From Pseudomonas baetica (GTDB lineage: Bacteria > Pseudomonadota > Gammaproteobacteria > Pseudomonadales > Pseudomonadaceae), in contig NZ_PHHE01000001.1 of the NCBI RefSeq assembly GCF_002813455.1, positions 1,674,001 through 1,738,000 of the forward strand: a DNA stretch of 64,000 nucleotides, read 5' to 3'. Below the pieces are notes generated by a model. The model made no database searches, was not told where the DNA came from, and saw only the letters and a list, made by a program, of their open reading frames with translations. The stretch's first letter is position 1. Every line of letters starts with the position of its first letter. The translations under genes and the position numbers were made by a program. Shown here one piece after another: positions 19,009 through 27,152 of the stretch.

Positions 19009-20442
19009 TCAAGCCACTTGCTGGAGGATGTCGCGCAGGCGATCCAGGGCGATATCGATGTCCAGGGTTTCGATGGCGCCGAAGCCGAAGTACAGACCAC
19101 TTTTTATCGGTTGCTGATAGTAGAAGCCGTCGATGGCGTAGAGGCCGACCTCGACCTTTTTTGCCAGCTCGATCACCAACGGCAAATCGATCGGCCGTTT
19201 GCAGAACGCCGCCATGTGGAACCCGGCGCTGGGTGGCACCGCCTCAAGCCACGGCGACAGATCGCTGGCCATGCGCGCCAGAATCCGTTCGCGGCGCTGG
19301 GCGTAAATCGTATGGCAGCGGCGGATATGCTTGAGCAGGCAACCCTCGGCGATGAACTTCGCCAAGGCCCATTGCGGCAGGGTGGAGGCATGCAGATCAG
19401 TGAGTTGCTTGGCGCGGATCACCGCTTCGAGGATCGCTGGCGGCAGGATCGCGTAACCCAGGCGCAGCTCCGGCAGCAGGGTTTTGGAGAACGTTCCGAC
19501 GTAGGCGACGATGCCGCGCTGGTCGAGGCTGAACAGGGAGTCGGTGGGCCGGCCTTCGTAGCGGAACTCGCTGTCGTAGTCGTCCTCGATGATGATTGCT
19601 CCCAGCTCATAGGCGCGGGCCAGCAAGGCTTCGCGCCGCGCCTGACTCATCGGCATGCTCAGCGGAAACTGGTGCGAGGGCGTGACGTAGATCAGTCGCG
19701 TGCCCTCGGGAATTTGCTCAACCACAATGCCTTCGTCATCCACGGGCACGCCGACCACATCCGCGCCGTGGGTGCCGAACAGCAAGCGCGCCGGCGGGTA
19801 GCCCGGGTCTTCCATCGCGACCCGACTGCCGGGGCTGATCAACACGCGGGTGATCAGGTCCAGCGCCTGTTGCGCGCCGTTGCACACCACAATGTCTTCG
19901 TCCTGGCAGTTCACCCCACGGGAAAACGCGATGTGCCGGGCAATCGCATTGCGCAGCGCCGGCAAGCCTTCGGGCACGCTGTAGAAGCCTTTTGAACCGG
20001 CCATCTGGCGCATCGCATGAGAGACACAGCGGCGCCAGTCGTCATGGGGGAACTGGCCCTTGCTGGTGGCGCCGCCGATAAAGTCGTAGCGCAGCGAACC
20101 TTCCAGCGTCGGGTGACGCAGAAACACCGGCAGATTGCGCCAGCGCTCGATCACCTCGGCGCTGGCCAGTTCGGTATGGCTTTGCTTGCGCTGGACTTGC
20201 GCCGGGCGTGCGTTGACGTAGGTGCCTTTGCCGATCACGCCGGTGAGGAAGTTTTCGTAGGTCAGTTGGGCGTAGGTGTCGGAAATGGTTTTGCGCGAAA
20301 TCCCCAGTTGCTCGGCCAGCAAGCGGCTCGGAGGCAATTGTGTGCCAGCGGCCAAACGCCCGGATTCGATGGCGCCACGCAGTTGCTGATACAACTGACC
20401 GGCCAGATCCTTGCGGCCGTTGATCACAACGTGAAGTTCCAT
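19009..20442 (-). CDS. MocR/PdxR-type transcription regulator (GntR HTH fused to aminotransferase fold)
   Basis: I start it at the ATG 20440-20442 (MELHVVINGRKDLAGQLYQQ), with GGAG about 10 bases upstream, giving 477 aa, the normal size for MocR proteins. The longer open frame upstream runs through REP DNA and is not coding. An N-terminal GntR winged helix spans about 10-75 (QLPPSRLLAEQLGISRKTIS), followed by a fold-type I aminotransferase domain with the PLP lysine in GTFSKTLLPELRLGY and YVTPSHQFPLSMPMS. It is divergent from the AhpD-like gene at 20937, the usual arrangement of a MocR regulator and its target. Confidence 0.92.
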   Translation of the reverse strand: MELHVVINGRKDLAGQLYQQLRGAIESGRLAAGTQLPPSRLLAEQLGISRKTISDTYAQLTYENFLTGVIGKGTYVNARPAQVQRKQSHTELASAEVIERWRNLPVFLRHPTLEGSLRYDFIGGATSKGQFPHDDWRRCVSHAMRQMAGSKGFYSVPEGLPALRNAIARHIAFSRGVNCQDEDIVVCNGAQQALDLITRVLISPGSRVAMEDPGYPPARLLFGTHGADVVGVPVDDEGIVVEQIPEGTRLIYVTPSHQFPLSMPMSQARREALLARAYELGAIIIEDDYDSEFRYEGRPTDSLFSLDQRGIVAYVGTFSKTLLPELRLGYAILPPAILEAVIRAKQLTDLHASTLPQWALAKFIAEGCLLKHIRRCHTIYAQRRERILARMASDLSPWLEAVPPSAGFHMAAFCKRPIDLPLVIELAKKVEVGLYAIDGFYYQQPIKSGLYFGFGAIETLDIDIALDRLRDILQQVA

Positions 20443-20540
20443 ACCGACTGGGCTCCGGAGGGCGAATTGAGTGCCCGCCAGATTACCGCTGTTGCGGGAT
20501 GGGCAATAGTTGCCTACCCGAAAAACCCGAAATTGGCCCC

Positions 20541-20816
20541 ACTCCCACCCTGACTGTAGCCAGACACAAATCTCGTCCCCACCATCATTCCCCTGTGGGA
20601 GCGGGCTTGCTCGCGAAGGCATCAGGTCAGGAAACACCGATGTTGAATGTATCGCCCCCTTCGTGAGCAAGCCCACTCCCACCCTGACTGTGGCCAGACA
20701 CAAATCTCGTCCTTACCATCATTCCCATGTGGGAGCGGGCTTGCTCGCGAAGGCGTCGTATCAGGCAACTGAACTATCGACTGACTCACCGCCTTCGCGA
20801 GCAAGCCCGCTCCCAC
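20541..20816. repeat. Tandem duplication of a 134-bp REP-containing unit
   Basis: The block starting ACTCCCACCCTGACTGT at 20541 recurs at 20675, followed in each case by the same CAGACACAAATCTCGTCC spacer and a REP pair (20595-20682, 20729-20816). The unit has mutated since duplication; the last part of each unit is less alike. It fills most of the mocR to AhpD-like intergenic region. Confidence 0.85.
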
Positions 20817-20936
20817 AGGGGGATTTGTGTTTGGCGGGGATGCAGTGGTGTGCCGGTTTTCCGTGCAATTGGGGCTGTGATGCATCGCTGTCAGCGTTTA
20901 CGGTGAAGTCATTATTCCGTCTACCGAGACCTGCCC

Positions 20937-21377
20937 ATGTCCCCGCGCCTGGATTACTACAACGCTTCGCCCAAGGCGATGAAAGCGATGATTGCCATGG
21001 AGGCGCTGACCAGCCACCTGAGCATCGAGCAGCCGCTGCTGCAACTGATCAGGATCCGCGCCTCGCAGCTCAACGGCTGTGCGTTCTGCACCGACATGCA
21101 CTCGGTGGATGCACGACGGGCCGGGGAGAGTGATCGACGCTTGTATGCGCTTGCGGTGTGGCGCGACAGCAACTTCTTCAATCCCCGCGAGCGTGCGGCG
21201 CTCGCCTGGGCTGAGGCGGTGACGCTGCTTGCCGACAGCCATGTGCCGGATGACATTTACCAGCAGGCGCGCGAGCAATTCAGTGAAGGGGAGATGGTCG
21301 ACCTGACCATGGCCGTCACCACCATCAACAGCTGGAATCGCCTTGCGGTGAGCTTCCGCCAAACCCCAAGCGATTGA
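20937..21377 (+). CDS. Carboxymuconolactone decarboxylase family (AhpD-like) protein
   Basis: A 146-aa all-helical protein with the AhpD-type redox motif CAFCTDMH (CxxC plus downstream His) near residues 46-53, then ARRAGESDRRLYALAVWRDS and RERAALAWAEAVT. Members are alkylhydroperoxidase-like thiol enzymes. It is divergent from the MocR regulator, which probably controls it. The upstream site is weak (GAGACC), so the start rests on the family N-terminus MSPRLDYYNASPKAM. Confidence 0.9.
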   Translation: MSPRLDYYNASPKAMKAMIAMEALTSHLSIEQPLLQLIRIRASQLNGCAFCTDMHSVDARRAGESDRRLYALAVWRDSNFFNPRERAALAWAEAVTLLADSHVPDDIYQQAREQFSEGEMVDLTMAVTTINSWNRLAVSFRQTPSD

Positions 21378-21420
21378 GCCCGCCCTGATCGTTCCCATCC
21401 GGGGCATGGGCACAATCAGT

Positions 21421-21503
21421 GTAGGAGCTGCCGAAGGCTGCGATCTTTTGATCTTGTTTTTTAAAGGCAAAGTCAAAAGATCGCAGCCTTCGGCAGCTCC
21501 TAC
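21421..21503. repeat. REP pair (GTAGGAGCTGCCGAAGGCTGCGATC type)
   Basis: Inverted 33-base copies around an AT-rich loop. Same family as 3912-3997, with GAAGGC in place of GCAGGC in one arm and the matching change in the other, so the stem is kept. Confidence 0.85.
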
Positions 21504-21527
21504 ATGGGTGTCATTGGTTCGTCGATG

Positions 21528-21842
21528 TCACTGCGGCGGACGTTGCGGTTTCACCGACGTGCCAAAGGTATTGCCCATCCGCGTGCTGGTCGCGGCCGGG
21601 GTCGCGAGGCCAACCTGATTCGGCGGCCGTTTGTTCACTGGCACATTCAGCGCCTCTTGATTCTTTTTAGCCGCCGCAGCGCCTTCGGGGTTGTTGCCCA
21701 TCTGCTGGCTCAGGCAATCGTAATTCGGCGCCTTGTAGCCGCCGACCGTCACCTCGACACAGCCCAACGGTTCCTCGGCATAAGCGCTCGACAGCGCCAT
21801 CAACAACAGCCCGCCAAGGCTCAATCGCCACAGTGTTTTCAT
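21528..21842 (-). CDS. Small secreted protein of unknown function
   Basis: A 104-aa product with a clear signal peptide (MKTLWRLSLGGLLLMALSSAYA) and GGAGGCGAGC directly before the ATG. The mature protein has two cysteines (PLGCVEVTVGGYKAPNYDCL) that could form one disulphide, and a Pro/Ala/Asn-rich end. Similar small proteins with a YDCL motif are common and uncharacterised in Pseudomonas. It is divergent from vreA. Confidence 0.72.
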   Translation of the reverse strand: MKTLWRLSLGGLLLMALSSAYAEEPLGCVEVTVGGYKAPNYDCLSQQMGNNPEGAAAAKKNQEALNVPVNKRPPNQVGLATPAATSTRMGNTFGTSVKPQRPPQ

Positions 21843-21933
21843 GCTCGCCTCCTGGCCGGCCCGACGGGGCCGCGCTTTGGTTTGAGTCTAGTGCAAGCCG
21901 TGCGCAATTCCCGTGATGGTTTTTTTGCACCGC

Positions 21934-21951
21934 CCGTCACACCAGATTCAT
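21934..21951 (+). promoter_or_regulatory. Possible PhoB box upstream of vreA
   Basis: CCGTCAC-ACCA-GATTCAT matches the CTGTCAT-N4-CTGTCAT Pho-box layout at 9 of 14 half-site positions and ends 14 bases before the vreA ATG. In P. aeruginosa PhoB activates vreAIR under phosphate limitation, which is why I looked here. The match is modest. Confidence 0.3.
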
Positions 21952-21965
21952 AAACAGCCCTCAGG

Positions 21966-22715
21966 ATGACGATTTCCAAGGATTCGTCAGCCGTGCAGCG
22001 AGGCAATTCCACGGACGGGTTTCAGCGTTCAACGAGGCTTGTGCGCCGGATGTGTCTGGGGTGGCTGCTTGGCTGTACGGCGGGCCACGCCATGGCCGAT
22101 GCGGTGCCGGCGGACCTGCGCATGACGCTGCACATTCCGGCACAGGATCTGGCGCACGCGCTGGATCAGTACAGCCACGCCACCGGTGTGGCGGTGCTGG
22201 TCGACAGTCAGTTGAGTCGCGGCCGGCGCTCGTTGGCGGTGGATGGCGAATACACCGCCGCCGATGCCCTGCGTCGATTGCTTGGCGGCAGTGGTTTGAT
22301 GGCGCGCTACGCCCGGGACGATGCATTTACCTTGCAAGTGGCGCAGGTCGAAGACGTGCCGGCGCCGCCGCAAAAACAGACGCCGGAAAGCGTCGCGGTC
22401 AACCGCAGTTACGCCACGGCGGTGCAAGCGGCAATCGAGCGCAACCTGTGCCGCTCGCCGCTGACCCGTCCCGGCAGTTATCGCGCGGTGTTGCAGGTGT
22501 GGGTCGGGCGCGATGGCCTGGTGCAGCACAACCGGTTGGTCACCTCGACCGGTGATGTACGGCGCGATAACGCGCTGGTGGAAAGCTTTCGCAATCTCAG
22601 GATCAACCGGCCGACGCCCAGCGCCTTGCGTCAGCCGGTCACGTTGCTGTTGTTACCGGAGTCGTCAGGGAAACGCATGGAATGCACCAAATGGGAAGGA
22701 GTTTCCGGGGGATGA
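21966..22715 (+). CDS. vreA: VreA-like periplasmic signalling protein (STN domain plus TonB-like C-terminus)
   Basis: A 249-aa protein with a signal segment (RMCLGWLLGCTAGHAMADA), an STN/secretin-TonB short domain at about 50-120 (TLHIPAQDLAHALDQYSHAT, GLMARYARDDAFTLQV) and a TonB C-terminal-like domain at about 145-235 (SYATAVQAAIERNLCRS, YRAVLQVWVGRDGLVQ). It has no outer-membrane barrel, so it is not a TonB-dependent receptor; this is the VreA (PA0674) architecture. It should pass a signal to the anti-sigma factor VreR. The start is uncertain: the ATG at 21966 lacks a clear RBS, and GTG 21993 has AAGGA 10 bases upstream. It overlaps vreI by 4 bases. Confidence 0.85.
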   Translation: MTISKDSSAVQRGNSTDGFQRSTRLVRRMCLGWLLGCTAGHAMADAVPADLRMTLHIPAQDLAHALDQYSHATGVAVLVDSQLSRGRRSLAVDGEYTAADALRRLLGGSGLMARYARDDAFTLQVAQVEDVPAPPQKQTPESVAVNRSYATAVQAAIERNLCRSPLTRPGSYRAVLQVWVGRDGLVQHNRLVTSTGDVRRDNALVESFRNLRINRPTPSALRQPVTLLLLPESSGKRMECTKWEGVSGG

Positions 22716-23263
22716 AAGACACCGGACAAGGTTCGATGGCTCAACTGTTCCTGACGTCTTACGAGGACTTCAGGGTGCGCCTGCGTCGGCGTTTGGGCTC
22801 GGAGGATCTGGCCAACGACGTGTTGCACGAGACCTGGCTGCGGGTCGACCGCATGGAGACGCCGCCCAACCTTTTGCGACCCAATGCCTACCTCTATCGC
22901 ATGGCCCTGAACATCGCTGCCGACCGCCGCCAGGCTGATGCGCGCCTGCTCACCGGCGAAGAAGTCGAGGAGCTGCTGCAAATCGGCGACGAAGCGCTCG
23001 ACCCGGCGCGGGTGGTCGGTGGGCAAAAGGAAATCCAGTCGCTGCTCAGTGCGTTGTACGAGCTGCCCGCACGGCGCCGGAAGATCTTCATCGCGGCGCG
23101 TCTGGAAGAGGCGCCGCATCTGGAAATCTCCCAGCGCTTTGGCATTTCCACACGCATGGTTGAGAAGGAAATCAAAGCGGCGTTGGGCTTCTGCGCCGCC
23201 AAACTGGAAAGAAAAGTGTTTCAGCGGTTCGGTCGCGGGGCCGGAAAACCGTCTTCTGAATAG
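22712..23263 (+). CDS. vreI: VreI-like ECF sigma factor
   Basis: I start it at the ATG 22712-22714 (MKDTGQGSMAQLFL), which overlaps the vreA stop (ATGA) and has AAGGAG 10 bases upstream; this gives 183 aa. The sigma-2 region contains DVLHETWLRVDRME and YLYRMALNIAADRRQ. The sigma-4 helix-turn-helix contains LPARRRKIFIAARLEEAPHL and FGISTRMVEKEI. This is the iron-starvation (FecI-like) ECF type. In P. aeruginosa VreI transcribes the hxc and pdtA genes, all of which lie just to the right here. Confidence 0.9.
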   Translation: MKDTGQGSMAQLFLTSYEDFRVRLRRRLGSEDLANDVLHETWLRVDRMETPPNLLRPNAYLYRMALNIAADRRQADARLLTGEEVEELLQIGDEALDPARVVGGQKEIQSLLSALYELPARRRKIFIAARLEEAPHLEISQRFGISTRMVEKEIKAALGFCAAKLERKVFQRFGRGAGKPSSE

Positions 23264-23294
23264 TGCCCGATCAATTCGTTGAGAATCTGCGCGT

Positions 23295-24233
23295 TTGAAC
23301 ATCTTTCGACTGACACCTGCCGAGCCATCGGCGGCCGACCCTCTGCACAGCGAAGCCCGTGACTGGCTGGTTCTGCTGACCTCGGGCCGCGCCACCGTCG
23401 CCGACGCCCGCGCCTTGCGCGAATGGTGCGCCCAGAGCGCCGAGCACGCCCGCGCGTTCGAAGAGGCCAAGCGGTTGTGGCAGCAACTGCAACCGGCCGT
23501 GGAGCAAATGCAGGCGCCGCGCGGGTTTGGTCGACGTGCTTTTCTCGGTGGCGCGATTGCCGCATCGGCGGCGTTTTTGCTGGTGCGCGGGACGATTCCT
23601 GGTGGTTTTGAAGGGCTGGGCGCTGACTACATTACTGAGGTCGGCCAACAGCGCCGCTTTGAACCGGCGCAGGGTGTGAGCCTGGAGCTCAACACGCAGA
23701 CGCGGATCAATCAGCGTGCAGTGTCTGACGGTGTGCAGGGTTTTGAGCTGGTCAGTGGGGAGGTTGAGGTGCAGACCGCGCGGTTGCCGCTGGCGATGCA
23801 GGCTGGGGGAGGGTGGTTGCGTGCCAGTCAGGGGCGTTTCAACTTGCGTAATACTGATCAGCAAGTTTGCGTGACTTGCCTTGATGGTGCGGTTGAAGTG
23901 GATGTTGAAGGTCGCAGCCTGCGTCTTGAACCGGGGCAGCAGGTGACCTATGACGCGCGGCAGGTTGGCAGTGTGCAGAGTGTCGACACGGCGGCGGTGA
24001 TGAATTGGCGGCAGCAGGTGTTGGTGTTTAACGGGGCGACGTTGAGTCAGATGATTGATGAGATCAACCGCTACCGTCCCGGCATGTTGCTGCTGCTCAA
24101 CCGCGAACTTGGCCAACGCCGCGTCCAGGCTCGTTTCAGCCTTGACCAACTTGCTGGCGTTGCATTGCTGATTCGGGATGCTTATGGCGTCAAATGCACT
24201 GAGTTGCCGGGTGGCGTCGTCGTTTTGAGCTAG
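23295..24233 (+). CDS. vreR: VreR-like FecR-family anti-sigma regulator
   Basis: A 312-aa protein that appears to start at TTG 23295 (MNIFRLTPAEPS), with GAGAA about 9 bases upstream; no in-frame ATG or GTG fits. The N-terminal cytoplasmic FecR_N/DUF4880 helix bundle spans 18-66 (SEARDWLVLL to LWQQLQP) and would hold VreI. A single membrane segment (GRRAFLGGAIAASAAFLLV) follows, preceded by a twin arginine. A FecR beta domain lies at about 110-215, and the C-terminal STN-like end at about 245-312 would face VreA. It lies 31 bases after vreI, last in the operon. Confidence 0.9.
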   Translation: MNIFRLTPAEPSAADPLHSEARDWLVLLTSGRATVADARALREWCAQSAEHARAFEEAKRLWQQLQPAVEQMQAPRGFGRRAFLGGAIAASAAFLLVRGTIPGGFEGLGADYITEVGQQRRFEPAQGVSLELNTQTRINQRAVSDGVQGFELVSGEVEVQTARLPLAMQAGGGWLRASQGRFNLRNTDQQVCVTCLDGAVEVDVEGRSLRLEPGQQVTYDARQVGSVQSVDTAAVMNWRQQVLVFNGATLSQMIDEINRYRPGMLLLLNRELGQRRVQARFSLDQLAGVALLIRDAYGVKCTELPGGVVVLS

Positions 24234-24274
24234 TGGGGTTGATTGGGTACATATCCGTTGCTGCGGTTATGGCT

Positions 24275-24600
24275 GCTTAGGGTTCCGCCCTGACGGCGGG
24301 TCACCTTTTCCAAACGCCGAAAAGGTAACCCAAAAGGCTTGCTCCTACGTGCGGCCCGCTCGCTGAGGCTCGGGGTTCCTTCGCTCCGGGATCCATCCGG
24401 GCGCATCGCCTACGGTTTGCTTCGCTGCACCTCCTCTCGATGCATTTGGCTGCGCCAAACGGTCGCTGCGCTCCCACCCCCGGATGAATCCCGGAACGAG
24501 GCCTTCCGACGTCGCCTGTGGATCAAGATCAAGATCAAGATCTGCAGCCGAGCTAACGCTCATCCTGTTGAGTGGGGCGGCTTTGCCGCTGGGGCTGTAC
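24275..24600. repeat. Dispersed Pseudomonas repeat element (GCCCTGACGGCGGGTCACC type), no gene
   Basis: The segment opens with TTCCGCCCTGACGGCGGGTC, then a stem CACCTTTTCC/GAAAAGGTAACC, and continues as GC-rich non-coding DNA with several short palindromes and GATCAA x3 near 24522-24541. I know this opening as a repeat found at many intergenic sites in Pseudomonas; exact borders cannot be set from one copy. No credible ORF lies between vreR and the REP array. Confidence 0.5.
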
Positions 24601-24609
24601 GCAAATTTA

Positions 24610-25425
24610 AAACGGTGGGAGCGAGCCTGCTCGCGAAGGCGGCCTGCCAGCCAACCAACCCCAACTGACCAGCCCCAATGCCTGTGGGAGCTGGCTTGCC
24701 AGCGATGACGGCCGACCAGCCAACCAATCCCCAACTGACTACCCCCAATCCAATTGTAGGAGTGAGCCTGCTCGCGATGACGACCTCACAGCCAACCAAC
24801 CCCCAACTGACCACCCCCAATCCCTATGGGAGCTGGCTTGCCAGCGATGACGGCCTGACAGCCAACCAATATCTACCGGTTGTACTCAATCCCTGTGGGA
24901 GCCTGGCTTGCCAGCGATGACGGCCTGCCAGCCAACCAATATCTACCGGTTGTACTCAATCCCTGTGGGAGCTGGCTTGCCAGCGATGACGGCCTGCCAG
25001 CCAACCAATATCTACCGGTTGTACTCAATCCCTGTGGGAGCCTGGCTTGCCAGCGATGACGGCCTGCCAGCCACCCAAGCTCTGGCGGGTATACTCGATC
25101 CCATTGTGGGAGCGAGCCTGCTCGCGAAGGCGACCTGCCAGCCAACCAATTTCTAACTGCCTGCACCCAATCCAACTGTGGGAACTGGCTTGCCAGCGAT
25201 GACACCCAAACAGCCAACCAATTTCTAACTGCCTACACCCAATCCAACTGTAGGAGCCAGCCTGCTGGCGATGACACCCAAACAGCCAACCAACCTCCAA
25301 CTGCCTACACCCAATCCAACCTGTGGGAGCGGGCTTGCTCGCGAAGACGCCCGGTCAGCCAACCAGTCCCTGCCAGATGTACCCGATTCCAATGCAGGAG
25401 CTGCCGCACAGGGAATATCAGGCAT
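24610..25425. repeat. Tandem array of 12 REP-bearing units, period about 70 bp
   Basis: GTGGGAG-type REP cores start at 24615, 24684, 24756, 24826, 24895, 24965, 25034, 25106, 25178, 25250, 25323 and 25394, a spacing of 69-73 bases. Each core is followed by GCGATGACGGCCTGCCAGCC-like sequence and a spacer ending CCAATCC. Units 5-7 are nearly identical, the others degenerate. The palindrome varies (GCGAGC..GCTCGC, GCTGGC..GCCAGC, CCAGCC..GCTGG) but stays self-complementary. ORFs read through the array encode repetitive low-information peptides and I do not regard them as genes. Confidence 0.88.
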
Positions 25426-25428
25426 GTG

Positions 25429-25792
25429 TCAGTCCAACGGCCCAATCACCAGCCGATACTTTTCCACCCCCTGCGGCACCTCCCGACTCAACCGAATCTC
25501 CAACCCCAACGGATCCTCCCGCCGATTCCCACTCAACTGCCGCCAGCCCTTATCCACTTCCCAAACCCGAATCTGTGCATCACTAACATCCTTCAGCACA
25601 GCAACCCCGTCAGTAGGCGCCGGCAACGGATACCGACTCCGCGCCGCCGCCACCGCTCGATACAACGTGTCACCCTTGACCCACCACCGCACCCGCTGCA
25701 ACGCCCCCGGCTGATCCGCCGCCGTGCGAATAATGTCCAGCCGAAAACCCTTACTGTCGCTACTGCGCACAGTCAGAGCGGGCGGGGCGCTC
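25429..25792 (-). pseudogene. hxcW: hxcW (GspJ minor pseudopilin), 3' part cut off by IS256 element
   Basis: This is the C-terminal two-thirds of a type II secretion GspJ protein, reading PPALTVRSSDSKGFRLDI through the GspJ features LQRVRWWVKGDTLYRAV and GWRQLSGN to a stop at 25429. If the IS (25793-27152) and one 8-bp copy of GGGCGCTC are removed, the frame joins exactly to the 5' part (VDDEPPSA + PPALTV) to give an otherwise normal protein of about 200 aa. Nothing else in the fragment is damaged, so the insertion is probably recent. Confidence 0.93.
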
Positions 25793-27152
25793 GGGGGTGT
25801 CAGAAATTTTGTGTTCGGGCATAACATGAGTAAGAGGTGCATGTATGCCAACCAAAAAGAAACCCCTGCGTGACCTACCAAAAATCCCCAAGGAGCTGCT
25901 CGAAGAGTTCGGTGAGGGGCTGATTACCGCAGAGGCTATTGAAGACGCTTCTGCGGCCTTCAAGAAGGCCTTGATTGAGCGAGCATTGAGTGCCGAGCTC
26001 GGTCACCACCTGGGGTATCCGCCGGGCGCGCAGCGCCCAGAGGATGAAACCAACCAGCGCAATGGCAAAACGGGCAAGACGATTTTGACGGGGGATGGCC
26101 CGCTGCGGCTGGAGATTCCCCGTGATCGGGATGGCAGTTTTGCCCCCATTCTGATCCCCAAGCATGAGCGGCGTTACACCGGTTTTGATGACAAGATCAT
26201 CGCCATGTATGCCCGAGGCATGACCGTTCGAGAAATCCGCGCTTTCCTCTCTGAGCAATACGGGACGGACGTTTCCCATGACTTCATCAGCTCAGTCACG
26301 CACGAGGTGATGGAGGAAATTGGTGCGTGGCAACAGCGACCGCTTGAGCCGATGTACCCAGTCATTTTCTTCGATGCGCTGCGGGTCAAGATCCGAGAAG
26401 AAGGCCTTGTCCGCAACAAGGCGATTTACTTGGCGCTGGGTGTTTTACCCGATGGAACGCGCGATATTCTTGGTATCTGGATCGAAAACACCGAGGGTGC
26501 GAAGTTCTGGATGAAGGTCTTCAACGACCTCAAGACCCGCGGCGTAGAGGACGTGCTGATCGCCGTGACTGACGGTCTCAAAGGCATGCCAGAGGCGCTA
26601 AGCGCAGTATTTCCGGCAACAACGCTGCAAACATGCATCGTCCACTTGATCCGCAACAGCCTCGATTACGCGGCGTGGGACAAGCGCCGTGAGCTGGCCA
26701 AGGCGCTAAAACCGATCTATCAAGCCATCAACGCAGAAGCGGCTGAGGAAGCACTGGATGCCTTTGAAAATGGCCCTTGGGGTAAGCAATACCCAACGGT
26801 GGTGGCGGCCTGGAGACGAGCCTGGGATCGAGTGATTCCATTTTTTGTCTTCCCGCCTGCCATTCGAAAAGTGATCTATACGACCAACGCTATCGAAAGC
26901 ATCAACGCTCAGCTACGCAAGATCATCAAGACCCGGGGCCACTTCCCGACGGATGACGCAGCGACCAAGCTGATCTGGCTTGGGCTGCGTAACATCACGG
27001 CAAACTGGGGCTCGGCGGCTCATGACTGGAAGAGTGCGATGAACCAATTTGCGATTCTGTACGGAGATCGATTTATCAGGCCGACCTGGTAAAACCCGGC
27101 CTGCCTGACGGCAGGCCATTACCGGCCCGCACACAAAAAATCTGACACTCTC
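25793..27152 (+). mobile_element. IS256-family insertion sequence, copy 1 (1360 bp)
   Basis: The ends are imperfect inverted repeats: GGGGGTGTCAGAAATTTTGT on the left and GAGAGTGTCAGATTTTTTGT (complement strand) on the right. The element is bounded by an 8-bp direct repeat GGGCGCTC (25785-25792 and 27153-27160), the target duplication length usual for IS256. One transposase gene fills it. A second copy of the same length lies at 40926-42285 in the opposite orientation. Confidence 0.95.
25845..27092 (+). CDS. IS256-family transposase (copy 1)
   Basis: A 415-aa Mutator/IS256-type DDE transposase. Recognisable parts are GKTGKTILTGDGPLRLEIPR, the DDE core with VIFFDALRVKIREEG (first Asp), VTDGLKGMPEALSAVFP (second Asp), the CIVHLIRNSLDYAAWD helical insert (C/H signature) and YTTNAIESINAQLRK with the catalytic Glu. 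Full length, no frameshift. Its protein is identical to that of the second copy, so both elements should be active or recently mobile. Confidence 0.96.
   Translation: MPTKKKPLRDLPKIPKELLEEFGEGLITAEAIEDASAAFKKALIERALSAELGHHLGYPPGAQRPEDETNQRNGKTGKTILTGDGPLRLEIPRDRDGSFAPILIPKHERRYTGFDDKIIAMYARGMTVREIRAFLSEQYGTDVSHDFISSVTHEVMEEIGAWQQRPLEPMYPVIFFDALRVKIREEGLVRNKAIYLALGVLPDGTRDILGIWIENTEGAKFWMKVFNDLKTRGVEDVLIAVTDGLKGMPEALSAVFPATTLQTCIVHLIRNSLDYAAWDKRRELAKALKPIYQAINAEAAEEALDAFENGPWGKQYPTVVAAWRRAWDRVIPFFVFPPAIRKVIYTTNAIESINAQLRKIIKTRGHFPTDDAATKLIWLGLRNITANWGSAAHDWKSAMNQFAILYGDRFIRPTW

Noticed and set aside
20443..20703. N-terminal extension of the MocR regulator
   Set aside because: It reads through REP DNA; the GntR domain begins right after the ATG at 20442, which has an RBS.
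21528..21842. Reading the small secreted protein as part of the vre operon
   Set aside because: It is on the opposite strand and divergent from vreA.
24678..25300. Small ORFs with MPVGAGLPAMTADQPTNPQ-like repetitive peptides
   Set aside because: They are translations of the tandem REP array in several frames, without ribosome sites.
24610..25425. CRISPR-like repeat/spacer array
   Set aside because: The 'spacers' are similar to each other, the repeats are REP palindromes that vary, and there are no cas genes.
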